Shown: one piece after another, positions 25,816 through 33,887 of the stretch | Numbering within the stretch: position 1 is the stretch's first letter | Layout: every line of letters begins with the position of its first letter | Assembly (NCBI RefSeq): GCF_024508875.1 | Contig: NZ_JANINU010000073.1 | Location: forward strand, 1 to 46,554 | DNA from: Phenylobacterium sp. | Lineage (GTDB): Bacteria; Pseudomonadota; Alphaproteobacteria; Caulobacterales; Caulobacteraceae | Length of the DNA: 46,554 nt | Reading direction: 5' to 3' | Translations under genes and position numbers: made by a program | Notes under the pieces: generated by a model | What the model saw: only the letters and a program-made list of their open reading frames with translations | Database searches by the model: none | Told to the model about the DNA's origin: nothing

Positions 25816-26613
25816 CTACACCTTCATCGCGAGCTGCGTGCGCTCCATCGCCTCGGCGACGGGGCCGTAGCCGGCGTCCGGCGGCAGCACCAGGAAGCGT
25901 GCGCCGTCCCGCACCTCCACCTGCGGCAGCACCGGCACCAGCGCTCGCGCCTCGGCGCGCGCCACACAGTCCTGCGCGCTGTTCGCCTCGGCCAGCAACT
26001 GCACGTTCATCCGCGTCGGGAAGATCACCGTCCGCTCGCCAGCGTCGGCCAGTCGCAGCACCTCCTGCGGCGCGATCCACTCCGCATCCACGGCCTCGCG
26101 GCCATCGGCGGCGGCCACCTGGTCGGCGGGCGCGCGCACGGCGTAGAACCAGGTGTCGAAGCGCTTCGGCATCATGGTCGGCGTGATCCAGCGGGCGAAG
26201 ACGCTCAGCGCGTCCAGCCGCAGCCGCACGCCCAGCTCGCGCACCACGTCGATGAACGCCGCCTCGCCGCGATCCACGGCCGAGCGCATCTGCGGATCGC
26301 TCGCCTCGGCGAAGTCCGAGCCGTCCAGCCGCTCCGCCAGCAGGATCCCGGCCTCCTCATAGGCCTCCCGGATCGCGGCGATGCGCAGGCTGCGCTGCTC
26401 GTCGTCGAACCGCTCCCAGCCGGTGCAATGCTCGGCCCACCCGGCGTCCAGGTCGCCGCCGTGGGTCTTGCCGCCCGGGAACACCAGGGCGCCGGACGCG
26501 AAGTCGATCTGATGATGGCGCTTGACCATCAGGACCTCGAACTGCGGCTCATCACGGAGCAGCAGGATGGTGGCGGCCGGCTTCGTCTCGGCCGGTTGGG
26601 GCGTTTCGCTCAT
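25816..26613 (-). CDS. Nudix hydrolase (NUDT19-like)
   Basis: A 265-residue Nudix protein. The Nudix box is split: FPGGK at 45-49 and REAYEEAGI at 82-90, with about 20 extra residues between, as in the NUDT19/RP2 branch that hydrolyses CoA derivatives. The catalytic REx2EE-type acidic cluster is intact. Substrate is inferred only from that resemblance. I take the ATG at 26613; a GTG-type start a few codons earlier is possible. Convergent with hpt, 7 bp apart. Confidence 0.87.
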   Translation of the reverse strand: MSETPQPAETKPAATILLLRDEPQFEVLMVKRHHQIDFASGALVFPGGKTHGGDLDAGWAEHCTGWERFDDEQRSLRIAAIREAYEEAGILLAERLDGSDFAEASDPQMRSAVDRGEAAFIDVVRELGVRLRLDALSVFARWITPTMMPKRFDTWFYAVRAPADQVAAADGREAVDAEWIAPQEVLRLADAGERTVIFPTRMNVQLLAEANSAQDCVARAEARALVPVLPQVEVRDGARFLVLPPDAGYGPVAEAMERTQLAMKV

Positions 26614-26668
26614 GCGCGTCAGCTTGGTCCCCCCGCCCGCCCCAGGCAAGGCTCACCCCGGGGAACCG

Positions 26669-27835
26669 TCAGGCGATGAGGACGACGTCCTCTTCGACCT
26701 CCGCCTCGGCCGGCTCAGGCGCCGGGGCGAGGCGGCCGTCCATGCGGCTCAGCAGGTAGTCGACGTCCTCGCGCGCGGCCTGTTCGGGCTGGGTGAGGAA
26801 GCGCTGCAGCATCCGCTCTTGGAAACGCTCCTGGTCCTTCGACCCGCCGTCGAACTCCATGGAGTGGTAAGTGTCGACCGCCGCCCGGAACGCGGGGAAC
26901 AGCCGCGCCGGCAGGCCGGCCCGCTCGTAAATCGCCCGCAGGCCCAGCGGGCCGGCGTCGTGGATCATCAACCAGGTGCGGTGGTGCGGCACGCCGGCCA
27001 ATTCGGCCACGCCCCACTCGAAGAAGGTCATGTGCCCGCTCGCCAGCGCGCGCAGCAGCAGCGAGGCGGTGAGCCGGCCCTCGGCGTTGAGGTGGGTCAC
27101 CAGAGTGCGGACGTCGGCGGCCTTGCCCGCCTGGTCCACCAGGTCGACGGTCGCCCGCTCGGCCGTACCCGTCACGATCTCCATCGCCATTTCGGCGGTG
27201 ACCGCGTGGTGCGTCAGCAGGTGGTCGCGGACCTGTTCCGTGACCAGGTTGATGAGCCGTTCGGTGACCGAGAGCGGCAGGGCGTTCCGATAGGCCACCG
27301 AGGCCAGCACGCGCTCCGACCGCTCGAACCGGTCGACGATGCGGTTCAGCGCGCTTTCGGCGAAGTCCGCGCCCGGGTTGCCGCACGCCGCCGCGACGGC
27401 CCGTTCGCCGCCATGCTCGGCCAGGCTCTCGGTGACCGTGCGCGACAGTTCGGGCCGCCGCGCGATCGCCACCTGTCGGACCGGTCCGCCCAGCCGCACG
27501 ATCTCGGCGAGGTCCGCGTCGGTGAAGGCCGGCGAGAACGACAGCAGCGGCAGGCAGACGCTCTCGACGTCGCGCGAAAGCTGCAGCGCCACGTCGCGCG
27601 GCACCAGGGGCGAGGCCTGCAGGGTCTCGGCGATCGCCTTGCGCACCATCTCGGCGGCGTCGGCCGCCATGATGCGCAGGATGTCGGCCGCCAGCTCACG
27701 ATCCTCGGACGAGAGCGGCGCGCGATCGATGTTGTGGCAGAGCTTCCGGGCGGCCAGCGCGCGCTCGTCCGGGGTCGCCCCCTTCACCAGCGTGCGAATG
27801 TCCTCGTCCGTCAGCGCCGAACGCGTCGTCGCCAT
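26669..27835 (-). CDS. DUF2336 domain-containing protein (second copy)
   Basis: A 388-residue helical cytosolic protein. It shares the SPAFTDADLAEIV and IARRPELSRTV core (near 115-150) with the copy at 23182-24309. The C-terminus holds a 130-residue helical part and ends in an acidic tail (EPAEAEVEEDVVLIA). Start ATG at 27835 (GAGACGGGG before it) rather than the longer in-frame reading, which enters the promoter. It is divergent from the degenerate kinase gene, so both are likely controlled together. Confidence 0.85.
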   Translation of the reverse strand: MATTRSALTDEDIRTLVKGATPDERALAARKLCHNIDRAPLSSEDRELAADILRIMAADAAEMVRKAIAETLQASPLVPRDVALQLSRDVESVCLPLLSFSPAFTDADLAEIVRLGGPVRQVAIARRPELSRTVTESLAEHGGERAVAAACGNPGADFAESALNRIVDRFERSERVLASVAYRNALPLSVTERLINLVTEQVRDHLLTHHAVTAEMAMEIVTGTAERATVDLVDQAGKAADVRTLVTHLNAEGRLTASLLLRALASGHMTFFEWGVAELAGVPHHRTWLMIHDAGPLGLRAIYERAGLPARLFPAFRAAVDTYHSMEFDGGSKDQERFQERMLQRFLTQPEQAAREDVDYLLSRMDGRLAPAPEPAEAEVEEDVVLIA

Positions 27836-27853
27836 CCCCGTCTCTCGATCCCC

Positions 27854-27927
27854 CTCCGAAGACGCTTCGGAGTCCCGCGATTCGACATTTGCCCGGTCAA
27901 GCTTAACGGGAGGTTGCCGACCGAATC
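27854..27927. promoter_or_regulatory. Hairpin and three GANTC sites in a divergent promoter
   Basis: A perfect 7-bp hairpin CTCCGAA/TTCGGAG (27854-27872, loop GACGC) lies 19-37 nt before the DUF2336 start. Three GANTC sites follow: GAGTC 27870, GATTC 27879 and GAATC 27923. TTAACGGGAGGTTG (27903-27916) resembles only half of a CtrA site. GANTC is the CcrM methylation target in Caulobacterales. Confidence 0.45.
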
Positions 27928-28008
27928 TGTGGATTAAGGATTTCGCGTAACGGGCCGCCAACGGGTGGCGCCATAGCGTCGCATCCTGCCGAAATCAGGG
28001 ACCCATCC

Positions 28009-29772
28009 GTGGCCACGCCCCCCTCCGCTCCCGCGCCCGGCCTTTCCGAAGACGCCCAGGGCATGGCGGCCCAGGCCGCGCTTCTGCCCTACGCCCTACT
28101 GGCGTTCGGCGTCGGCCTGCCGATCTTCGTCTGGGTGGCCGGCCACGCCGCCAACGCCGCCTGGATGAGCGTCAACCTGGCCGCGTTCGCCGTCGGCTGG
28201 GGCGGCTTCTATGCGGCGGTGAACTGGCTGAAGACGCCGGCCGGAGCCGACCTGCGCAGGCGCGCGCGGGTCCACGTGCTGGCAGGCCTCGTCTGGTCGC
28301 TGGCGATGGCGAGCTTGGCGCTCTTCGCCCATTTCGCGGGCCCCGTGCGGGAAACCCTGCTGCTCCTGACGCTGGGCGGCGCAATGGTCTGCGTCGTCTT
28401 CACCGCAACCTGGCTGCCCAGCCTGCTGATCGTGGCCCCGGCCGCCCTGGCCGGACCGCTCGTCGGCCTCTTCCTGCAGCCCGAGGATCAGGACATCGCC
28501 CGCATCGCGTTGACCGCGGCCGCGCTTTCCCTGGCGCTCGCCCTGCTGGTCAACCGCATCCTGCGCGCCCAATTCGCCTTGGCCGCCGAGCGCGAGGTGC
28601 TCATCGCCGACCGCGCCGGGCAGGCCGAGGCGGCGCGCCGGCTGGCCCGCTCCAAGTCCGACCTCGTCTCCACTCTGTCGGACGAGATCCGCAACGGCCT
28701 GACCGGCGTGGCCCACATCCTGGGCTCCGCCGCCGGCGGTCGCGCCGCGCCCTCGCGCCAACAGGTCGCCGCCGCCCTCGACGCCGTGAACGACCTGCTG
28801 CAGGTGCTGGAGACGACCGTCGACGCCGAGGACGCGGAGGCGGGCCGCCTCACTGTCGAGACCCGGCCGGTGGACCTCGCCGCCGTCGCGCGCGACCTCG
28901 TGCAGCAGAGCCGGCCCGCCGCCACGGCCAAGGGGCTCGACCTCGCGCTGCAGATGGACGAGCGGCTGGCCGACGGCCAAGGCCGCGCGATCGCCGACCC
29001 GGTCCGCGCGCGCCAGGTGCTGGCCGCCCTTATCGGCAACGCCGTGAAGTTCACCGTTGGCGGCCGGATCGAGGTCCGGCTGTCGATCCAGGACGACCGC
29101 GTCCTCGCCGCCGTGGCCGACACCGGCCCCGGCCTCTCCGAGGCCGAGCTCGCCGCCGCCCTCCGCCCGTTCGAGCGCGTGAGCCGCACCGCCGCCGGCG
29201 CCTCGGGCGCCGGGCTGGGCTTGCCGCTCGCGGTGCGTCTCGCGCGGCTGATGGGCGGCGACCTGCGCGCCGAGAGCACGCCGGGCCTGGGCAGCTGCTT
29301 CACGCTCGACCTGCCCTTCGACGCCGCGGCCGGAACCCGGCCCGCGCCTGAGCCTGCGACGCCGGCCGCGCCGTCGGCGCCCGAGCCGACCCGTCGCCTC
29401 CGCATCCTGATGGTCGAGACCGACGCCCACGCCGCCGCCATGCTGCGCGCCTGCCTCGAACAGCTCGGCCACCAGGTGGTCCAGGCCGCGAACGGCGAGC
29501 GGGCTGTCGGCCTCGCCCGGATCTGCGACCTCGACCTTGTCGTCGCCGACAGCGCGGAGGCGATTTCGGCGCTGCGCGGCCTCGCCGGCGCCGCGGCCGA
29601 AACCCCCGTCGTCGGTCTGACCAGCGGCGAGGCCGCCGACGCCGAGGCGATTCTCGCGGCGGGGGCCGACGCGCTTCTGCGCCGCCCGGTCGCCGTCCCG
29701 GCCATCGCCCGCGCCGTAGCCGAAGCCGTCTCGCCCCGCGCGCCGGCCAACGATGGAGCCTGCGCGGCGTAG
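28009..29772 (+). CDS. Degenerate hybrid histidine kinase-like protein (phospho-His replaced by Asp)
   Basis: A 587-residue inner-membrane protein. About six hydrophobic segments span 25-180, then a short helix leads into a DHp-like region, an ATPase domain and a receiver-like domain. The H-box reads STLSDEIRNG (221-230) with Asp225 where SHEIRTPL has the phosphorylated His. The ATPase keeps its N-box Asn344 (LIGNAVKFT), Asp371-x-Gly-x-Gly (DTGPG) and the SGAGLGL lid. The receiver keeps Asp514 and Thr538 but has Arg559 for the usual Lys and lost one residue of the acidic pair. It may bind ATP without phosphorylating itself, acting as a scaffold or regulator. GTG start. Confidence 0.85.
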   Translation: MATPPSAPAPGLSEDAQGMAAQAALLPYALLAFGVGLPIFVWVAGHAANAAWMSVNLAAFAVGWGGFYAAVNWLKTPAGADLRRRARVHVLAGLVWSLAMASLALFAHFAGPVRETLLLLTLGGAMVCVVFTATWLPSLLIVAPAALAGPLVGLFLQPEDQDIARIALTAAALSLALALLVNRILRAQFALAAEREVLIADRAGQAEAARRLARSKSDLVSTLSDEIRNGLTGVAHILGSAAGGRAAPSRQQVAAALDAVNDLLQVLETTVDAEDAEAGRLTVETRPVDLAAVARDLVQQSRPAATAKGLDLALQMDERLADGQGRAIADPVRARQVLAALIGNAVKFTVGGRIEVRLSIQDDRVLAAVADTGPGLSEAELAAALRPFERVSRTAAGASGAGLGLPLAVRLARLMGGDLRAESTPGLGSCFTLDLPFDAAAGTRPAPEPATPAAPSAPEPTRRLRILMVETDAHAAAMLRACLEQLGHQVVQAANGERAVGLARICDLDLVVADSAEAISALRGLAGAAAETPVVGLTSGEAADAEAILAAGADALLRRPVAVPAIARAVAEAVSPRAPANDGACAA

Positions 29773-29820
29773 GCGCCGTCCCGTCACCTCCGCTACGTTG
29801 GCCGCAAAAGGGAGGCCCGC

Positions 29821-31017
29821 GTGCTGCTGCAAGGTCTGAAGGTCGTCGATTTCTCCGCCTACATCGCCGGTCCCGGCGCGGCGGGCATCCTGGCGGATTG
29901 GGGCGCCTCGGTGATCAAGGTCGAGCGGCCGGGCGGCGACAACATGCGCCACATCTTCCAGGACCTCGCCAACGACCTGGGATCGAACCCGACGTTCGAC
30001 CTCGACAACCGTGGCAAGCGCGGCGTCGTGCTCGACATCTCCAAGCCCGCTGGCCGCGACGCGCTGGCCAAGCTCGCGGCCGAGGCCGACGTCTTCCTCA
30101 CCAACGTCCGTCCGGTCTCCCTGAAGAAGAACGGCCTCGACGACGAGACCCTGCGCAAGGCCAACCCCCGGCTGATCTACGCCGTGATCACCGGCTACGG
30201 CCTCGAAGGACCCGAGGCGCACCTCCCGGGCTTTGACGTCACCGCCTTCTGGGCGCGCTCGGGCATTGGCTACATGACTGCGCCGAAGGGGGCCGAGCCC
30301 TTCCTGCGCACCTCCGGCGTCGGCGACCACACCACTTCGCTCGCCACGGTCTCGGCGATCCTGGCGGCGCTCTACGAGCGCGAGCGGACGGGTGTCGGCC
30401 GGCTAGTGCAGACGTCGCTGCTGGCCTCCGGCGTCTACCTCATGGGCTCGGACATGGCCGTGCAGCTCAAGTTCGGCCGCGTCGCCTCGGTGCGTCCGCG
30501 CGCCAACCCGATCAATGCGCTGTCCAACTACTTCCAGAGCTCGGAAGGGCGCTGGTTCGTGCACAATCCCCGTGGCTCGGGCGGCGGCTGGGAGAAGTTC
30601 TGCGAGGCCGCCGGCCGCGCCGACCTCATCACCGACGAACGCTTCGCCACCGGCAAGGCCCGCCGGCAGAACGCGGCCCAGCTCTCGGCCGAACTGGACG
30701 CCGGCTTCGCCGCCCTGCCCTTCGACGAGATCGCCCGCCGGCTGGACGCCGCCGACCTCGTCTGGGCGCCGCTCCAGACCCCCGGCGAGGTGGCCGAGGA
30801 CCCGCAGGTGGCCGCCGCGGGCGCGTTCGTCGAGGTCGAGGATGGCCAGGGCGGCGCCTACCGCTCGCCCGCCGCGCCCGCCCGCTTCCCCGGCGCCGAC
30901 GCCACCCGCCTGCCCCGCGCGCCCCGCCTGGGCGAGCACACGCGCGAGGTCCTGGCCGAGATCGGCTACGACGATGCGCAGATCGAAGCGATGTTCGCCG
31001 ACGGCGCCGCCGCCTGA
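29821..31017 (+). CDS. CaiB/BaiF family (class III) CoA-transferase
   Basis: A 398-residue cytosolic enzyme expected to move CoA between carboxylic acids through a covalent aspartyl intermediate. Opening LKVVDFSAYIAGPGAAGILADWGASVIKVE is classic, and the candidate catalytic Asp139 sits in PGFDVTAFWARSG. Other family landmarks include TSLLASGVYL and the C-terminal APRLGEHTREVL. Substrate unknown. GTG start preceded by GGGAGG. It lies 48 bp after the kinase-like gene and could be read through. Confidence 0.9.
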   Translation: MLLQGLKVVDFSAYIAGPGAAGILADWGASVIKVERPGGDNMRHIFQDLANDLGSNPTFDLDNRGKRGVVLDISKPAGRDALAKLAAEADVFLTNVRPVSLKKNGLDDETLRKANPRLIYAVITGYGLEGPEAHLPGFDVTAFWARSGIGYMTAPKGAEPFLRTSGVGDHTTSLATVSAILAALYERERTGVGRLVQTSLLASGVYLMGSDMAVQLKFGRVASVRPRANPINALSNYFQSSEGRWFVHNPRGSGGGWEKFCEAAGRADLITDERFATGKARRQNAAQLSAELDAGFAALPFDEIARRLDAADLVWAPLQTPGEVAEDPQVAAAGAFVEVEDGQGGAYRSPAAPARFPGADATRLPRAPRLGEHTREVLAEIGYDDAQIEAMFADGAAA

Positions 31018-31050
31018 CCCCCCGTCTCCGCTGCGCGGGAGAGGGAAGAG

Positions 31051-31899
31051 TTAGCTGTCGCGGCTGTCCGAGAGGACCTTCAGCATCTCGCTGGTGAAGA
31101 GCGAGCCGGTCAGGCGGCTGCCGACGCCGGCCTGATCGGCGGGCTGCGAGCCGCGCAGGATCATCGCGACCAGGGCGTCCTGCTCCCGCTGGCGCGAGGC
31201 GCGCCGGGTCGAGGCGTACTGGATGAAGCCGCCGTCGACCGGGTCGCTCGCCGCGTCGGGCCGGTCCACGGCCATGCCGCCGCCGCCCGTGCGGGTGAGG
31301 TTCGCATAGACCTCGCCCACGGTCGCCGCCCGGCCTTCGCGGTAGAAGATCGCCTTGTTCGCGCGCGCCGCGTCCGGGAACAGCGAGGCGGCCGTGGCGC
31401 CGGGCTGGCTCTCGGCCGCCTGGATCAGCTTCGCCGAGCCGGCCGGCCCCAGGAAGTGGGCCACATAGAGTTCGCCCGAGGTCGGCTCGCGCCCCACCCG
31501 CCCCTTCAGATAGGCCGCGTGGTCGGCGGCCAGTTCGCCCGCCATCAGCGAGGCGGCGTGCGGGTCCAGCTTCAGGTCCATGACCGCGCGCCGAGCCTCG
31601 CCGTCGGCGACGCGATAGCGCCCGTCCGAACCGCGGGAAATCAGGTCCGCATAGCGCGCATAGCCGTGCTTGGAGCCGTGCTGCTTCAGGGTCGAGAGCC
31701 AGGTCTGGTCCACGAACTGGAAGAGGCCGGCCGCCGACGACGTCGCGGCGCGGGCGCGCGGGTTGAAGCTGCTCTCGCGGTTCGCGGTCTTCATCAGGAA
31801 TCCGAAGTCCACCCCCGTCGCCTGGGAGGCGCGCTGGATGGCGGCTTCGACGATGCCTCGGATTCCCTCGACGGCCATGCTGCAGGAGTCGCCGATCAT
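31051..31899 (-). CDS. Lytic transglycosylase, SLT domain
   Basis: A 282-residue murein-cleaving enzyme. The SLT fold fills about 15-200; catalytic Glu42 lies in TANRESSFNP, with the AAGLFQFVDQTW motif near 56-67 and YVAHFLGPAGSAKL near 144-157. No clear signal peptide is visible, so export, if any, is by a non-standard route. Two starts are possible: ATG 31899 or ATG 31878 (MAVEGIRG); the CtrA-like box just upstream fits the later one better. Role likely cell-wall remodelling around an envelope machine. Confidence 0.85.
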   Translation of the reverse strand: MIGDSCSMAVEGIRGIVEAAIQRASQATGVDFGFLMKTANRESSFNPRARAATSSAAGLFQFVDQTWLSTLKQHGSKHGYARYADLISRGSDGRYRVADGEARRAVMDLKLDPHAASLMAGELAADHAAYLKGRVGREPTSGELYVAHFLGPAGSAKLIQAAESQPGATAASLFPDAARANKAIFYREGRAATVGEVYANLTRTGGGGMAVDRPDAASDPVDGGFIQYASTRRASRQREQDALVAMILRGSQPADQAGVGSRLTGSLFTSEMLKVLSDSRDS

Positions 31900-31901
31900 G
31901 G

Positions 31902-31916
31902 TTAACGCCCGGCTAA
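31902..31916. promoter_or_regulatory. CtrA-box-like site upstream of the lytic transglycosylase
   Basis: TTAA-N7-CTAA, one base away from the CtrA consensus TTAA-N7-TTAA. It is 2 bp before ATG 31899, or 23 bp before ATG 31878. A GANTC site (31886-31890) is adjacent. Confidence 0.4.
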
Positions 31917-31984
31917 CCCTGTTTACGAATGTGCGTCAGGCCCGGACCGTCGCCACATTACCGCTGTAATTTCCGAATGCATTA

Positions 31985-32001
31985 CGAATGTAAATCATTC
32001 G
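31985..32001 (+). promoter_or_regulatory. Fur-box-like palindrome upstream of tonB
   Basis: CGAATG-TAAAT-CATTCG is a perfect 6-bp inverted repeat that keeps the AATGnnAATCATT core of the Fur consensus (11 of 19 positions). It is 11 bp before the tonB ATG. Further CGAATG copies lie at 31974 and 31926, the nearer one exactly 11 bp away. The stretch is clearly AT-richer than its surroundings. Confidence 0.5.
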
Positions 32002-32012
32002 GGAGCCTGCCC

Positions 32013-32696
32013 ATGGTCATCCGCCAGCCCACCGTCTTCGACTTCGCCGCGCCCAAGCGGCGCATGTCCCGCCGCACCAGCCTGATCGTTGCAATCTCCC
32101 TGGGGGTCCACGCTCTCGTCGCGGCTTACCTCGCCATGATGCAGTTCGCCCCGCCGAAGGCCGAGGTGGCCGTCGACAAGCCCGTCGACATCGAAATCTA
32201 CACCCTGCCCAAGCCGCCCCCGCCGCCGCCGCCGAAGACGCCCCGCCCGCTGACGCCGGCCCCGCGCCCGCCGGTCCTCACCACGACCCCGATCCCGGTC
32301 GCGCCCACGCCCTTACCGCCGGTGGCCGACCCCATTCCGACGCCTGGCCCCGTCATCGCCGCCCCGCCGGCGCTGCCGACCCCGCCCGCGCCGGACCCGG
32401 TCATCCGGAACCCGACCTGGGTCAGTCGGCCCAGCGGCGGGGAGATGGCGCGCTTCTACCCCGACCGCGCCGTCCGAATGGAGATCGAGGGCCGCGCCGT
32501 GATCTCGTGCGAGGTCACCGACGCCGGCGCCGTCAGCGCCTGCCGCGTCGTCTCGGAAACCCCGGACGACATGGGCTTCGGCGCCGCGGCCCTGAAGCTC
32601 GCCAGGTACTTCCGCATGAGCCCGCAGACCGTCGACGGCCGCCCGGTCGGGGGCGCCCAGGTCTCGATCCCCATCGCCTTCCGCCTGCCGAAGTAG
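32013..32696 (+). CDS. tonB: Energy transducer TonB
   Basis: A 227-residue TonB-type protein linking the proton motive force at the inner membrane to outer-membrane TonB-dependent receptors. A short cytoplasmic N-terminus (RRMSRR) precedes one transmembrane helix (about 21-42), a long Pro-rich periplasmic spacer (about 60-130) and a C-terminal TonB domain (about 135-227, with [20 protein letters not shown]). ATG 32013 has GGGAG upstream. ExbB/ExbD are not adjacent. The upstream Fur-like site implies iron control. Confidence 0.92.
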   Translation: MVIRQPTVFDFAAPKRRMSRRTSLIVAISLGVHALVAAYLAMMQFAPPKAEVAVDKPVDIEIYTLPKPPPPPPPKTPRPLTPAPRPPVLTTTPIPVAPTPLPPVADPIPTPGPVIAAPPALPTPPAPDPVIRNPTWVSRPSGGEMARFYPDRAVRMEIEGRAVISCEVTDAGAVSACRVVSETPDDMGFGAAALKLARYFRMSPQTVDGRPVGGAQVSIPIAFRLPK

Positions 32697-32715
32697 CGGC
32701 CCGCCTGGGCCTGCC

Positions 32716-33885
32716 CTAGTAGCTTTTCGGCAGGCCCAGCACGCGCTCGGCGATGTAGTTCAGGATCATCTCGCGGCTGACCGGAGCGATGCGGGCGATC
32801 ATCGCCTCGCGGAAGTAGCGCTCGACGTCGAACGCCTTGGCGTAGCCCATGCCGCCGTGCGCCAGCACCGCCGCCTCGCAGGCGTTGAACCCTGCCTCGC
32901 CGCCCAGGTACTTGGCCGCATTGGCCTCGGCGCCGCACTCGCGCCCGGCGTCGAAGAGCGCCGCCGCCTTGAACGCCATCAGGTTCGCCGCCTCCAGCTC
33001 GGCCCAGGCTTTGGCCAGCGGGTGCGCCACCCCCTGGTTCTGGCCGATGGGCCGGCCGAACACGACCCGCTCCTTGGCATAGCCCGCGGCCCGCGCCAGC
33101 GCCGCCCGGCCCAGCCCCACCGCCTCGGCGCCGATCAGTACCCGCTCGGGGTTCAGCCCCTCCAGCAGGTAGTAGAAGCCCCGCCCTTCCTCACCCACCA
33201 GGTCCTCGGCCGGCACATGCAGGTCGTCGATGAAAACCGCATTCGATTCAACGGCTTTCCGGCCCATCTTCGGGATCGGCGTCGCCGTGATCCGGCTGCG
33301 GTCGAAGTCGGTGTAGAAGAGGCTCAGGCCCTCGGTCGGCCGCCTTGCCTCTTCCTTCGGCGTGGTCCGCGCGATGATCAGCATCTTGGTCGCGCGCTGG
33401 GCGTTGGTGGTCCACATCTTCCGACCACGGATGACGTAGCCGTCGTTGGTCCGCGTCGCCCGCGTCGTCAGGCTGGTGGTGTCCAGCCCCGCGTCCGGCT
33501 CGGTCACGGCGAAGCAGGTCCGGTCCTCGCCGGCGATGATCCGCGGGATCGCCTTTTTCCGCTGTTCCTCGCTGCCGAACTTCACCACCGGCATCAGGCC
33601 GAAGATGTTCAGGTGCATGGCGCTGGCGCCCGAGAAGCCCGCGCCGCTCTCGGCCACCGCCTGCATGACGATCGCCGCCTCGGTCAGGCCCAGGCCCGCC
33701 CCGCCCAGCTCGGTCGGCATCGCCACGCCCAGCCAGCCTGCCTGCGCCATCGCCGCCACGAAGGCCTCGGGAAACTCGCCGGTCTCGTCTGTCCGCCGCC
33801 AGTAGGCCGCGTCGAACCCTGCGCAGAGGCGCACCACCGCGTCGCGGATCGCCTGCTGCTCGTCCGAAAACCAGAAGCCGTTCAT
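32716..33885 (-). CDS. Acyl-CoA dehydrogenase
   Basis: A 389-residue FAD enzyme that would introduce a 2,3-double bond into an acyl-CoA. All three domains are visible: helical N-terminal, beta middle with CFAVTEPDAGLDTTSL near 126-141, and helical C-terminal with AAVLAHGGMGYAKAFDVERYFRE near 345-367. Chain preference cannot be read. The ATG at 33885 follows GGGGTG; a GTG six bases earlier overlaps the preceding gene's stop. It is coupled to the oxidase gene upstream. Confidence 0.92.
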   Translation of the reverse strand: MNGFWFSDEQQAIRDAVVRLCAGFDAAYWRRTDETGEFPEAFVAAMAQAGWLGVAMPTELGGAGLGLTEAAIVMQAVAESGAGFSGASAMHLNIFGLMPVVKFGSEEQRKKAIPRIIAGEDRTCFAVTEPDAGLDTTSLTTRATRTNDGYVIRGRKMWTTNAQRATKMLIIARTTPKEEARRPTEGLSLFYTDFDRSRITATPIPKMGRKAVESNAVFIDDLHVPAEDLVGEEGRGFYYLLEGLNPERVLIGAEAVGLGRAALARAAGYAKERVVFGRPIGQNQGVAHPLAKAWAELEAANLMAFKAAALFDAGRECGAEANAAKYLGGEAGFNACEAAVLAHGGMGYAKAFDVERYFREAMIARIAPVSREMILNYIAERVLGLPKSY

Positions 33886-33887
33886 GG

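Noticed and set aside
27903-27916. CtrA box in the DUF2336/kinase promoter
   Set aside because: TTAA-N7-TTGC has two mismatches; not enough to call.
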